From contig NZ_QTQI01000023.1 in NCBI RefSeq assembly GCF_003853705.1, positions 1 through 64,000 on the forward strand: a DNA stretch of 64,000 bases. The letters are read 5' to 3'. Every line of letters begins with the position of its first letter. Position 1 is the first letter of the stretch. Made by a program: the position numbers and the translations under genes. The notes under the pieces are model-generated. The model was not told where the DNA came from. It worked only from the letters and a program-made list of their open reading frames with translations, and did no database searches. This DNA is from Burkholderia sp. Bp8992 (GTDB lineage Bacteria; Pseudomonadota; Gammaproteobacteria; Burkholderiales; Burkholderiaceae). Positions 18,255 through 26,890 of the stretch are shown here, in pieces.

Positions 18255-19652
18255 CTACGGCTGCTCGGCGCCCCCGGCGTGAATCGCACGAAATACGACC
18301 GCGAAGCCGAGCGCGTACAGCGCGGCGATCACTGCGAAGCCGACAGCCGTCGCTCGGTCCGGGTCGTCGATCACGTGCAGGATCACCGATGCGATCGCGA
18401 TGCCCACGAGCGAGCCGATCTGCCTGCTCGCGTTCAGCGACGCGGCGGCGAGGTTCGCGTCCGCCGCATCGGCCGACTGCATCACGACGAGGTTCATCGC
18501 CGGAATGGCCTGGCCGGCGCCGAAGTTGGCGACGCCGACCGCGATGGCCAGCAGCGGATACGGCATCGCCGCGACGCCGACGAGCGTCATGCTGCCGAGT
18601 GCGGCGAGCGCGAGCCCGATGAGCAGCGTGCGGCGCGTGCCGAGTCGGGCGCTGACCTTCGCGGACGCGAGATTGCCGATGCCGAACATCGCCATCAGTG
18701 GAAACAGCTCGAATCCGGCGACGAGTGCGCTCGCGCCGCGGACGTTCTGCAAATAGAGGCTCAACAAAAAGATTTCGGCGAGGATTCCGAAGTTGATCGC
18801 GAGGCCCAGCGTGCTGCCCGCGACGAAACGCCGGTTCGCGAGCAGCGCCGGTGACAGGATCCGCGAGTTCGCGTAGCGCTCCCGTAATGCGAATGCCGCG
18901 GTCGCGGCCAAAGTCACGATCACACCGGCGATGATGGACGGCGAGCGCCAGCCGGCGCTGGGCCCTTCGATCAGCGTGAAGCTCAGCGCGGCGAGCGCCA
19001 GCGCCCCGAACAGATGACCGAGCGCGTTCAACGGGCCGGGATGACGCGGCGCCCGCGCGATATGCCGGTACGTGAGCCACAGGCCGGCGGCACCGACCGG
19101 CAGGTTCACCCAGAAGATGCCGCGCCAGCCGATCGCCTCGACCAGCACGCCGCCGACGCAGGGGCCGAGCGCCATCGCGGCCGACACCAGCGCGCCCCAG
19201 ATGCCGATCATCCGCGTGCGCGTCGGCCCCGGCGGGAACGCGAGCGTGAGCAGGCTCAGCGAACTCGGCATGAAGAGCGCCGCGCCGACGCCCTGTGCGA
19301 GGCGCGCCGCGACGAGTGCGCCGCTGGACTGCGCGGCCGCGCACAGCACCGACGCGCCGACGAACAGCGCGAGCCCGGCGACGTAGACGGCTTTCGACCC
19401 GTAGCGGTTCGCGAGCGCGCCGCCGAGCAGCAGCAGCGCGGCGAAGCTGAGCGTGTAGGCATCGACGACCCACACCAGCGCGGTCAGCGACATCGACAGG
19501 CTGGTTTCCATGGCCTTCAGCGCGACGTTGACGATCGTCACGTCGAGCATGGCCATCACGAAACCGCACGCGAGCGCGACCATCACGAGCACGGGGCGCG
19601 CGGCCGCGGATGCGTACGCGCCGGTGGCCGGCGTGGCGCTCCCGCCGTTCAT
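18255..19652 (-). CDS. MFS transporter, DHA2 (EmrB/QacA-like) 14-helix type
   Basis: A 465-residue inner-membrane exporter. It has the DHA2 opening GFVMAMLDVTIVNVALKAM, WVVDAYTLSFAALLLLGGALANRYGSK (in parts) with motif A, RLAQGVGAALFMPSSLSLL, and GPCVGGVLVEAIGWRGIFWVNLP, the antiporter motif C region. Unusually, its ATG overlaps the stop of the ABC ATPase gene livF-like by 4 nt, so an exporter is coupled to an amino acid importer operon. The two may balance import and efflux of the same metabolite; that is inference. Confidence 0.85.
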   Translation of the reverse strand: MNGGSATPATGAYASAAARPVLVMVALACGFVMAMLDVTIVNVALKAMETSLSMSLTALVWVVDAYTLSFAALLLLGGALANRYGSKAVYVAGLALFVGASVLCAAAQSSGALVAARLAQGVGAALFMPSSLSLLTLAFPPGPTRTRMIGIWGALVSAAMALGPCVGGVLVEAIGWRGIFWVNLPVGAAGLWLTYRHIARAPRHPGPLNALGHLFGALALAALSFTLIEGPSAGWRSPSIIAGVIVTLAATAAFALRERYANSRILSPALLANRRFVAGSTLGLAINFGILAEIFLLSLYLQNVRGASALVAGFELFPLMAMFGIGNLASAKVSARLGTRRTLLIGLALAALGSMTLVGVAAMPYPLLAIAVGVANFGAGQAIPAMNLVVMQSADAADANLAAASLNASRQIGSLVGIAIASVILHVIDDPDRATAVGFAVIAALYALGFAVVFRAIHAGGAEQP

Positions 19653-20368
19653 GCGGCCCGCCCGCCGAGGTACAGGCGCCGCATCTCGTCGCTGTCGAGC
19701 AACTCGGCAGCAGGCCCTTCGAGCGCGACGCGGCCCATCGTCAGCACGATGCCTCGGTCTGCGATGCGCAGCGCCTCGATCGCATTCTGCTCGACCATCA
19801 GCACGCCGATATGCTCGGTGTCGCGCATCCGGACAATCGCGTCGAACACCTCGTCGACCATCTTCGGCGACAGGCCCGCCGACGGCTCGTCGAGCAGCAA
19901 CAACACCGGGCGCGGCATCAGCGCACGCGCGAGCGACACGATCTGCCGCTCGCCGCCGGACAACGCGCCTGCCGGCGACCGGTAGCGACGCCGCAGGACG
20001 GGATACTGCTCGCACAGCTCGTCGATCCGCGCTTCGCGCGGAAATGCGGACATCGACTGGCCGCCGAGCATCAGGTTTTCCCGCACGGTCAGCGACGCGA
20101 ACACGTTGTCGGTCTGCGGCACGAAGCCGATGCCGTATTCGCGGATCTTCCGATGGACCGGCACGCGCGCCACGTCGGCGCCCTGGATCGTCACGCTGCC
20201 CGCACGAGGCAGGAGGAAGCCCGCGATCGACTTCAGCAGCGTCGATTTTCCGCAGCCGTTCGGGCCGAGGATCGTCACGATGTCGATGGCGCCGACCGTG
20301 AGCGACACGCCATGCAGGATGTCGACTTCGGGCGTGTAGCCGGCGACGAGTTCGCGCACGTCGATCAT
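19649..20368 (-). CDS. Branched-chain-type amino acid ABC transporter ATP-binding protein (LivF-like)
   Basis: A 239-residue ATPase with Walker A GPNGCGKST, signature LSGGERQIVSLARAL (here ALSGGERQ), Walker B LLLLDEPSAGLSP and the H-loop region VLMVEQNA, the last being typical of LivF. It couples to LivG-like and two permeases in the HAAT family of importers. Overlaps of 4 nt at both ends place it between the LivG-like and DHA2 genes. Substrate is not set by the ATPase. Confidence 0.9.
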   Translation of the reverse strand: MIDVRELVAGYTPEVDILHGVSLTVGAIDIVTILGPNGCGKSTLLKSIAGFLLPRAGSVTIQGADVARVPVHRKIREYGIGFVPQTDNVFASLTVRENLMLGGQSMSAFPREARIDELCEQYPVLRRRYRSPAGALSGGERQIVSLARALMPRPVLLLLDEPSAGLSPKMVDEVFDAIVRMRDTEHIGVLMVEQNAIEALRIADRGIVLTMGRVALEGPAAELLDSDEMRRLYLGGRAA

Positions 20369-21150
20369 GAGGCCTCCAGTGGACGACGGGCGGCATGCGC
20401 GCGGCCGAGATAGGCATCGAGTACGCGACGGTTGCGTTCCAGTTCCGTCGGACGGCAGTTCGCGATCGCCACGCCGCGGTCCAGTACGACGCAGCGGTCG
20501 CATAGCTCGCGGATGAAATGCATGTCGTGCTCGATGACGACCAGCGTGACGCCCTGTTCGCGAATCCGCCGCAGCTCGTCGATCAATTCGCCGCGCAGGT
20601 TCGGGTGCACGCCGGCGGTCGGCTCGTCGAGCAACAGCAGCTTGGGCTCGGTCATCATCGCGCACGCAATGCCCAGCAGCTTCTTCTGGCCGCCGGAGAT
20701 CGACGCGGCGGCCAGGTGCGCGACGCCGGACAGCTTCAGCTCGTCCAGCAGCGCGACGGCGCGCGCACGGGTAGCGGCATCGAGCGCGCGCGTCGCACGG
20801 CCGCGCCAGAGTGCGGCACCGATTCCGTGGCGCGCGGACGAAGCCGCCATCGCGAGTTCGAGCACCGACATGCGCGCTGGCATCGACGGCAACTGGAACG
20901 TGCGGCGCACGCCCAGCCGGGCGATCCGGTGCGGCGACAGCGCGTCGATCCGCTGACCGTCGAAGCGGATGGCGCCCGCCGCGAGCGGCGCGAAGCCGGT
21001 GATCGCGTTGAGCGCGGTGCTCTTGCCCGAGCCGTTCGGGCCGAGCAGGCCGACGATCTCGCCGCCGTCGACCGACAGCGTGACGCCGGACAGGACGACG
21101 TTCTCGCCGTAGCGGATCGTCACGCCGTCGAGATCGAGCAGCGCGCTCAT
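20365..21150 (-). CDS. Branched-chain-type amino acid ABC transporter ATP-binding protein (LivG-like)
   Basis: A 261-residue ATPase with Walker A GPNGSGKST, LGVRRTFQLPSMPARMSVLE (Q-loop region), signature ISGGQKKLLGIACAM, Walker B LLLLDEPTAGVHP and VVIEHDMHFI, the LivG form of the H-loop. It overlaps the LivM-like gene by 4 nt upstream and the LivF-like gene by 4 nt downstream. The serine-rich signature variant SGGQKK is normal for the subfamily. Confidence 0.9.
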   Translation of the reverse strand: MSALLDLDGVTIRYGENVVLSGVTLSVDGGEIVGLLGPNGSGKSTALNAITGFAPLAAGAIRFDGQRIDALSPHRIARLGVRRTFQLPSMPARMSVLELAMAASSARHGIGAALWRGRATRALDAATRARAVALLDELKLSGVAHLAAASISGGQKKLLGIACAMMTEPKLLLLDEPTAGVHPNLRGELIDELRRIREQGVTLVVIEHDMHFIRELCDRCVVLDRGVAIANCRPTELERNRRVLDAYLGRAHAARRPLEAS

Positions 21151-22034
21151 GGCCGCACCTCCAGGCGCTCCGGCACGAGCCCATGCGGGCGCCAGAGCAC
21201 GCACGCGAGCAGCATCAGGCCAACCAGGCCGAGCCGCACCGCGCCGGTCAGGTCGCTGCCGACCGCGAGCCAGTCCTTGAGAAACGGCGCCAGCGCGTAG
21301 ACGGCCTGCACGATCAGCGTGCCCACCAGCACGCCCGCGTGGCTGCCGAGGCCGCCGACCATCACGACGGTCCAGAGCGCGAAGGTCTCGGACGCGATCA
21401 TCGCGTCCGGCCCGACATAACCGATGTACCAGGTGGCGAGCGCCCCGGCGAGCGCGGCGGGGAGCGCACCGGCAATGCATGCACGCGCTTTCAGCGCGAG
21501 CGGATCGTAGCCGAAGCAGACCGCAAGCGCGGGTTCTTCGCGCATCACCTTCAGCGCCCGGCCGAAGCGGCTTGCGGTCAGGCGCCGGTACGTCGCGTAG
21601 GTGAGCGCGAGGCAGCCGGCCGTGACCGCGAGAAAGGCGAGATCGTCCCACGGCGCCCGCAGCCCGGGGAACAGCGGCGCGATGCCGCCGATGCCTTGCG
21701 CGCCGCCGGTGAGCCAGCTTTCGTTGAGCGCGATCGTGCGCAGGATCTCGGCGATCGCGAGCGTCGCGATCCCCCAGTAGTCGGTGGAGAGCTGCCGTCC
21801 CAGCCGCGCGACGACGAGCGCCAGCGCGCCCGCCGCGACCAGCGCGAGCGCCAGCGCCGAAAACAGCGGCCAGCCGAGCTGCGACGCGATGCCGGCCGCG
21901 TACGCGCCGAGCCCGGCGAACGCAATGAAGCCGAAATTGACGAGCCCCGCATAGCCGGCCTGCAGGTTCAGCCCGAGCGCCATCGTCGCGTACAGGCAGC
22001 CGATGGTCAGCAGATGGATGACGAAGCTAGACAC
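21147..22034 (-). CDS. Branched-chain-type ABC transporter permease (LivM-like)
   Basis: A 295-residue membrane protein with the LivM pattern: ATMALGLNLQAGYAGLVNFGFIAF near the N-terminus (given in part as GLNLQAGYAGLVNFG), STDYWGIATLAIAEILR, and the cytoplasmic coupling loop with FGRALKVMREEPALAVCFG. It overlaps the LivH-like gene by 8 nt and the LivG-like gene by 4 nt, within the importer operon. Confidence 0.9.
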   Translation of the reverse strand: MSSFVIHLLTIGCLYATMALGLNLQAGYAGLVNFGFIAFAGLGAYAAGIASQLGWPLFSALALALVAAGALALVVARLGRQLSTDYWGIATLAIAEILRTIALNESWLTGGAQGIGGIAPLFPGLRAPWDDLAFLAVTAGCLALTYATYRRLTASRFGRALKVMREEPALAVCFGYDPLALKARACIAGALPAALAGALATWYIGYVGPDAMIASETFALWTVVMVGGLGSHAGVLVGTLIVQAVYALAPFLKDWLAVGSDLTGAVRLGLVGLMLLACVLWRPHGLVPERLEVRP

Positions 22035-22920
22035 GCCGCACCTCCCGATCGAAGATTCCGTAGGGCCGGAAGATCAGCGCGACGAGCAGGATCGCGAACG
22101 ACACTGCGCCGACATACTCGACCGGAAAGAATTGCATCGGCCGATCGACGAGCGCACCGAAATCGACGTTCAACGCGACGGTTTCGGCGACGGCGATCAG
22201 AAGCGCGCCCGCCGCGGCGCCGAGCGGATTGCCGAGACCGCCCAGGATCGCCGCGGAGAACACCGGAATCAGCAGCCCGTAGCCGAGATTCACATGCACG
22301 CTCTCGGTGGCGCCGAGCATCGTGCCGCCGAGCGCCGCCAGCACGCCGCTCGCGAACGTGATCACGTTGGTCACGCGCGTCGCGTCGATGCCGGTCGCGA
22401 GCGCCAGCGCGCGATTCGACGCGAGCGCCCGCATCGCCCGCCCGAGGCCGGTGCGGTACAGCAGCGCCGCGAACAGGGCGAGCGCGCCCGCGCCGCACGC
22501 GATCGAGCCCAGTTGCGGCACGGACAGCGCGACGCCGGCGATCGACAGCGGCGGATGCACGTCCTGCGCATACTGCTGCGGCCGCGAGCCGGCGATGCCG
22601 AGCACCAGCGCGACCGCGAGCATCGAGATCGCGAGCGAGCCGATCATCGCCACCGCGCTGCCCGAACGCAAGAGCCTCGCGAACACGAACAGGTTCAGCA
22701 GCGTCGCGGCGGTGCCGATCAGCACGCAGGACACGGCCGTCGCGAGCGCGAACGGCAGCCCCGCGCGCTCCAGCCAGAGCGTCGCGAATGCGCCGAGCAT
22801 CGCGTACTGGACATGCGCGATGTTGGGAAAGCGGATCAGCGAATAGAGCGTCGACAGACCGACCGACACCAGCATCAGGTCGGCGGTGCGGATCAATACG
22901 TCGACAATGAATGACAGCAT
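22027..22920 (-). CDS. Branched-chain-type ABC transporter permease (LivH-like)
   Basis: A 297-residue permease. It has SVGLSTLYSLIRFPNIAHVQYAMLGAF (in parts) at the N-terminus, GLGRAMRALASNRALALATGID as the coupling loop, FASGVLAALGGTMLGATESVH and AAILGGLGNPLGAAAGALLI near the C-terminus, all typical of LivH. It lies 36 bp after the binding-protein gene. Confidence 0.9.
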   Translation of the reverse strand: MLSFIVDVLIRTADLMLVSVGLSTLYSLIRFPNIAHVQYAMLGAFATLWLERAGLPFALATAVSCVLIGTAATLLNLFVFARLLRSGSAVAMIGSLAISMLAVALVLGIAGSRPQQYAQDVHPPLSIAGVALSVPQLGSIACGAGALALFAALLYRTGLGRAMRALASNRALALATGIDATRVTNVITFASGVLAALGGTMLGATESVHVNLGYGLLIPVFSAAILGGLGNPLGAAAGALLIAVAETVALNVDFGALVDRPMQFFPVEYVGAVSFAILLVALIFRPYGIFDREVRRV

Positions 22921-22956
22921 GGCGATGTCCTCGGGTTCATCCAGGCGAGCGGCCGC

Positions 22957-24057
22957 TCACTGCTGCGCGACGACCGATTGGCGGTAGACCACCTTCTCGT
23001 AGGGCTGTACTTCCCGCTGGCCGTCGGCATCGAACGCGATCGCGCCGGTCACGCCGGCATACGACTTGCCCAAGGCCGCGAGCGCCGTGCGAATCCTGGC
23101 CGGGTCGGTGGACTGCGCACGGCCGATCGCCGCGGCAGACAACAACGTCGCGTCGTACGCATAGCTGCCGAACGCCGATCGCGGCGCCTCGTTGTACGCG
23201 GCTTGATAAGCGCTCGCATACGCTTTCGCGCCCGCGCCGAGCGCGGCGACTTCGAGGCCGATCTGGCCTTGCGCGATCTGCGAAGGCGTGTCGCTCGTGC
23301 ACATCGTCAGATAGATGCCGTACCACGGATGCTGGTTGAGCTGCATCTCGAATGCCTGCCGGTTCAGCGTCGCGGCCTCCTGGCCATACGCGCTGTAGAC
23401 ATACGCGTCGGGCTGCGCGCGCGACGCCTGCTCCAGTTCGCGGCGATAGGTCGACTGCCCTTCCGTGTAGAGCACCGTCGACACCACCGTGCCGCCGAGT
23501 GCCTCGAAACGCTTCTTGAATTCGCCGGCGATACCCTGGCCATAGCCGTTGTTCGGCGCAATCAGCGCGATGCGGCGCAGCTTGCGGGCGTACACGTCCT
23601 GGGCGGCGAAGCGCGCGGACAGGTCGTCCAGCCCGATCACGCTGAACGAGCCCGCGCCGATCTTGCGCACTTGCTGACTCGACGAGCCGATGTTGATGTG
23701 CACGTCGCCCTGGCGTACCAGGAACTGTCCGACGGGAATCGTCACCGACGACGAGAACTCGCCGAGCACGACCGGCACGTGCTCGACGGTCGCGAGCTTG
23801 CGCGCGGCGTCGAGTGCGGTATTGGCCGAGCCGCCCGAATCCTCGATCCGCACGGCGAGCTTCTGGCCCAGCACGCCGCCCTTCGCATTGATCTGCGCGA
23901 CGGCAAGCTCGATGCCGCGGCGCTGGTCTTCGCCGATGGATGCACTCGCGCCGGTCAGCGGCAGCACCGCGCCCACGCTGACGTCGGCCTGCGCGGCGCC
24001 TGACGCAATCGCACCGAGCGCGATCCAGATACCGACACTCCACTGACTTGTCTTCAT
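22957..24057 (-). CDS. ABC transporter substrate-binding protein, branched-chain amino acid type
   Basis: A 366-residue periplasmic protein with a signal peptide (WIALGAIASGAAQA) and the Leu/Ile/Val-binding fold: VSVGAVLPLTGASASIGEDQRRG, INAKGGVLGQKLAVRIEDSGG (in parts), then GEFSSSVTIPVGQF. The start at 24057 is taken for its GGGAGA ribosome binding site and signal peptide. It is first gene of the importer operon and faces the RidA operon. The linked DadA-like oxidase and racemase suggest an amino acid or related acid as ligand. Confidence 0.88.
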   Translation of the reverse strand: MKTSQWSVGIWIALGAIASGAAQADVSVGAVLPLTGASASIGEDQRRGIELAVAQINAKGGVLGQKLAVRIEDSGGSANTALDAARKLATVEHVPVVLGEFSSSVTIPVGQFLVRQGDVHINIGSSSQQVRKIGAGSFSVIGLDDLSARFAAQDVYARKLRRIALIAPNNGYGQGIAGEFKKRFEALGGTVVSTVLYTEGQSTYRRELEQASRAQPDAYVYSAYGQEAATLNRQAFEMQLNQHPWYGIYLTMCTSDTPSQIAQGQIGLEVAALGAGAKAYASAYQAAYNEAPRSAFGSYAYDATLLSAAAIGRAQSTDPARIRTALAALGKSYAGVTGAIAFDADGQREVQPYEKVVYRQSVVAQQ

Positions 24058-24375
24058 CTTCGTTCTCCCGTCGCATGGTCGTCCGCACGGATGGCGGCGT
24101 GGTTTGATATACAGAAGTGTCGACAGAATCACAGATCAAAAATCGTTTGAATATAAATTTTCGAACTGCTGTGAAGAATGGCGAAGGCCTCGGAGGTGAT
24201 AGAAAAATTGCCCTGTTTTCATGCATTTATGCACGCGGATAAAGAGCGTGGATAGTCTTGGTGCACACTCGCGCCACGATGGAGCAATTGAGGGTATTTC
24301 TGAAAAAAGTGTATACAGAGGTGAATTGCGGTGCTTAAATTTGCCCAACTCGACACGACATCGGAGGGCGGTCAG
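24058..24375. promoter_or_regulatory. Divergent promoter region with paired TATACAGA-GTG sites
   Basis: This AT-rich spacer of about 320 bp lies between the importer operon and the RidA operon. TATACAGAAGTG at 24108-24119 and TATACAGAGGTG at 24312-24323 differ at one base and lie about 50 bp from the binding-protein and RidA starts respectively. The second lies in TGTATACA (24310-24317), a palindrome like those bound by FCD-type GntR regulators. The GntR protein encoded at 26891 is the natural candidate. Confidence 0.4.
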
Positions 24376-24726
24376 ATGGTGGAGATCAAGCGATACGGCG
24401 TGAGTGAACGGATGAGCCAGCTGGTGGTCGCGGGCGGGCTGGTATTCGTCTCCGGGCAGGTAGCGGACGACACGTCGCTCGACGTGGCGGGCCAGACCCG
24501 TCAGATCCTCGACAAGATCGACCGGCTGCTCGAAGACGCGGGGCTCGACAAGCGCCGGATCGTGTCCGCGAGCATCTGGCTGGCCGACTATCGCAGCTTC
24601 GCCGAGATGAACGGCGTATGGGACGCGTGGGTGCCTGAGGGCGACGCACCGGCACGGGCGTGCGTCGAATCGAAGCTCGCGTTTCCGCAGTACACGGTCG
24701 AGATCGCGGCGATCGCCGCGAGCTAG
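24376..24726 (+). CDS. RidA (YjgF/YER057c/UK114) family protein
   Basis: A 116-residue RidA-type protein, a class that hydrolyses reactive enamine/imine intermediates of amino acid metabolism. It shows LVFVSGQVADD, the helix with QTRQILDKIDRLLEDAGLDKRRIV (in parts), VWDAWVPEGDAPARACVESKLA with the conserved Arg, and YTVEIAAIA. The start is the ATG at 24376, which follows GGAGGG; the frame upstream to 24331 has no such site. It leads an operon with a DadA-like oxidase, which generates imino acids, a consistent pairing. Confidence 0.88.
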   Translation: MVEIKRYGVSERMSQLVVAGGLVFVSGQVADDTSLDVAGQTRQILDKIDRLLEDAGLDKRRIVSASIWLADYRSFAEMNGVWDAWVPEGDAPARACVESKLAFPQYTVEIAAIAAS

Positions 24727-24743
24727 CGCGGGAGAACCGAACG

Positions 24744-25988
24744 ATGAAGACGATCGTGCTCGGCGGCGGCATCGTCGGCGTGACCACTGCGTACTTTCTC
24801 GCGAAGGCGGGCGACGAGGTGACGGTGATCGAACGTCGCGACGGCGTCGCGCTCGAAACGAGCTTCGCGAACGCGGGCTTGATCGCCCCCGGGCATTCGT
24901 ACACCTGGGCGTCGCCGCGCGCGCCGAAGATTCTCTTCAAGTCGCTGTTTGCCGACGGCCAGGCGCTGCGGCTCAAATGGACGCCCGACTGGCGAATGTG
25001 GGCATGGTGCGGGCTGTTCCTGCAGAACTGCACGGCCGAGCGCTCGCGACGCAACACGTCGATCAAGGTACGGCTGTGTCGTTATGCGCAGCAGCGGCTT
25101 CAGCAGGCGACGCGCGACGAACTGCTCGAGTACGACCGGACGAGCGGAGGGTTGTTGTACCTGTACCGCGATCCGGTGTCGTTCGAGCGCGGCGTCGCGA
25201 ACATGCGGATCCTGACCGACAACGGTCTGCCGCTCGACATCCTGGACGCGCGGGCCACCATCGAACGCGAGCCGGCGCTACGCCATGCGGCGGGTGCGAT
25301 CGCGGGCGCGATTCACTGCCCGACCGACGAGAGCGGCGACGCGCATCTCTTCACGCGCGCGCTCGCCGAGCGCTGCCGTGCGCTCGGCGTCGAATTTCGC
25401 TTCGACACGTCGATCGACGGCGTGCGCGCGAGCGCCGATGCGATCGACTACGTCGAGACGTCGCACGGCCGCGTGACCGGCGATCGATACGTGCTCGCGC
25501 TCGGCTCGTATTCGCCGGTCGTCGCGCGTTCGCTCGGTTACCGGTTGCCGATCTATCCGGTCAAGGGGTACTCGGTCACGCTGCCGATCGGCGACACGCA
25601 CGAGCCGCCCGCGCTCGGCGGCGTCGAGGAAAACCAGCTCGTTGCATGGGCCCGCTTCGGCGACCGGCTGCGGCTGACCGCGACAGCCGAGTTCAGCGGC
25701 TACGACACCACGCATTCGCCGGCCGATTTCGCGCACATGCTGGCGACCGCGCAGGCACTGTTCCCGAACGGCGCCGACTACTCGACACCGTCGTACTGGG
25801 CCGGGCTGCGGCCGATGACGCCGGAGGGCACGCCGATCATCGGCGCATCCCGGCACCGCAACCTGTTCTTCAACACCGGCCACGGCCATATGGGCTGGAC
25901 CATGTCGTGCGGCACCGCGAAGATCGTGGCGGATCTGATCCACGGCAAGCGGCCCGATATCGACATCACCGGAATGACACTGCAATGA
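24744..25988 (+). CDS. DadA-like FAD-dependent D-amino acid dehydrogenase
   Basis: A 414-residue flavoprotein of the DAO/DadA family. It has the dinucleotide fold KTIVLGGGIVGVTTAYFLAKAG at the N-terminus, VIERRDG, ETSFANAGLIAPGHSYTWASP typical of DadA, CPTDESGDAHLFTRAL, YPVKGYSVTLPI, and the closing GLRPMTPEGTPIIG...NTGHGHMGWTMSCGTAK. It would oxidise D-amino acids to 2-oxo acids and ammonium at the inner face of the membrane. The start at 24744 follows GGGAGA. It overlaps the racemase gene by ATGA. Confidence 0.9.
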   Translation: MKTIVLGGGIVGVTTAYFLAKAGDEVTVIERRDGVALETSFANAGLIAPGHSYTWASPRAPKILFKSLFADGQALRLKWTPDWRMWAWCGLFLQNCTAERSRRNTSIKVRLCRYAQQRLQQATRDELLEYDRTSGGLLYLYRDPVSFERGVANMRILTDNGLPLDILDARATIEREPALRHAAGAIAGAIHCPTDESGDAHLFTRALAERCRALGVEFRFDTSIDGVRASADAIDYVETSHGRVTGDRYVLALGSYSPVVARSLGYRLPIYPVKGYSVTLPIGDTHEPPALGGVEENQLVAWARFGDRLRLTATAEFSGYDTTHSPADFAHMLATAQALFPNGADYSTPSYWAGLRPMTPEGTPIIGASRHRNLFFNTGHGHMGWTMSCGTAKIVADLIHGKRPDIDITGMTLQ

Positions 25989-26800
25989 GCGAACTACTCT
26001 CTTCCTCTCGGGCGTCCGAACCGGGCGTCGGAGCCGGCCCGGTGCACGACGCCTACGCCCGATTCGGTTTCTCGCTCGACGCCGGCATCGCACGGCGTGC
26101 GGCGATCGGCCTGGTCGTGCTGGCGACCGATCATACGATCGAATACGAGTGGCGGCGTCTGCTCGCGATCGATGGCGTCGCATTCTACGAAAGCCGGATC
26201 GCGAATTCGGCCGAGATCACGGCCGAGACGCTCGCGCGGATGGATGGCGGGATCTGCGCCGCGGTCGAATTGATCCGGCCGGGCGAGCGCCTCGACGTCG
26301 TGGCGTTCGGCTGCACGTCGGCGTCGACGGTGCTCGGCGAGGAGCGCGTATTCGAGCGCATCCGCGAGGCGCGGCCCGGCGTCGCGTGCACGACGCCGAT
26401 TACCGCGGCGCGCGTCGCGCTCGCGGCGCTCGGCGCGCGCGGGGTCGCGCTGCTGACACCGTACGAGCGCGCGATCAACGATGCGATGGCCGCGTATTTG
26501 CGCGCGCGCGGCGTGGATATCGTGCGGGTAGGCTCGTTCGAGCACCGCGACGACAACGAGGTCGCGCGGATCGAGCGCGCGTCGATCGAGCACGCGGTGC
26601 TGACGCTCGCCGCCGATCCGGCCGTCGATGCCGTATTCGTGTCGTGCACGAGCCTTCGCATCGTCGATGCGCTGGCCGAAATCGAAGCGCGTGCGGGCAA
26701 GCCCGTGCTGTCGAGCAATCATGCGCTCGCGTGGCACGCGCTGCGGCTCGCCGGTATCGACGATCCCGTGCCGGGCTTCGGCAGCCTGCTGATGCGCTGA
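25985..26800 (+). CDS. Aspartate/glutamate racemase superfamily protein (maleate isomerase / arylmalonate decarboxylase group)
   Basis: A 271-residue protein with the two-domain Asp/Glu racemase fold. Both catalytic cysteines are in place: FGCTSASTV in the N-terminal half and VSCTSLRIVD in the C-terminal half. TPITAARVALAALGARGVALLTPY lies between them (given in parts). The SCTSLR form is closest to maleate cis-trans isomerases and related two-Cys racemases. It overlaps the DadA-like gene by 4 nt, suggesting that it supplies or removes the D-isomer used by that enzyme; the substrate is unproven. Confidence 0.75.
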   Translation: MSELLSSSRASEPGVGAGPVHDAYARFGFSLDAGIARRAAIGLVVLATDHTIEYEWRRLLAIDGVAFYESRIANSAEITAETLARMDGGICAAVELIRPGERLDVVAFGCTSASTVLGEERVFERIREARPGVACTTPITAARVALAALGARGVALLTPYERAINDAMAAYLRARGVDIVRVGSFEHRDDNEVARIERASIEHAVLTLAADPAVDAVFVSCTSLRIVDALAEIEARAGKPVLSSNHALAWHALRLAGIDDPVPGFGSLLMR

Positions 26801-26890
26801 TGCATGGCTCGTGCGGGTAAAAAGACGCGCGCTGGCAAATTGCCGATGGATAATGACGCGCGGTGACAACAGGTGGAACCAGGAGACGAG

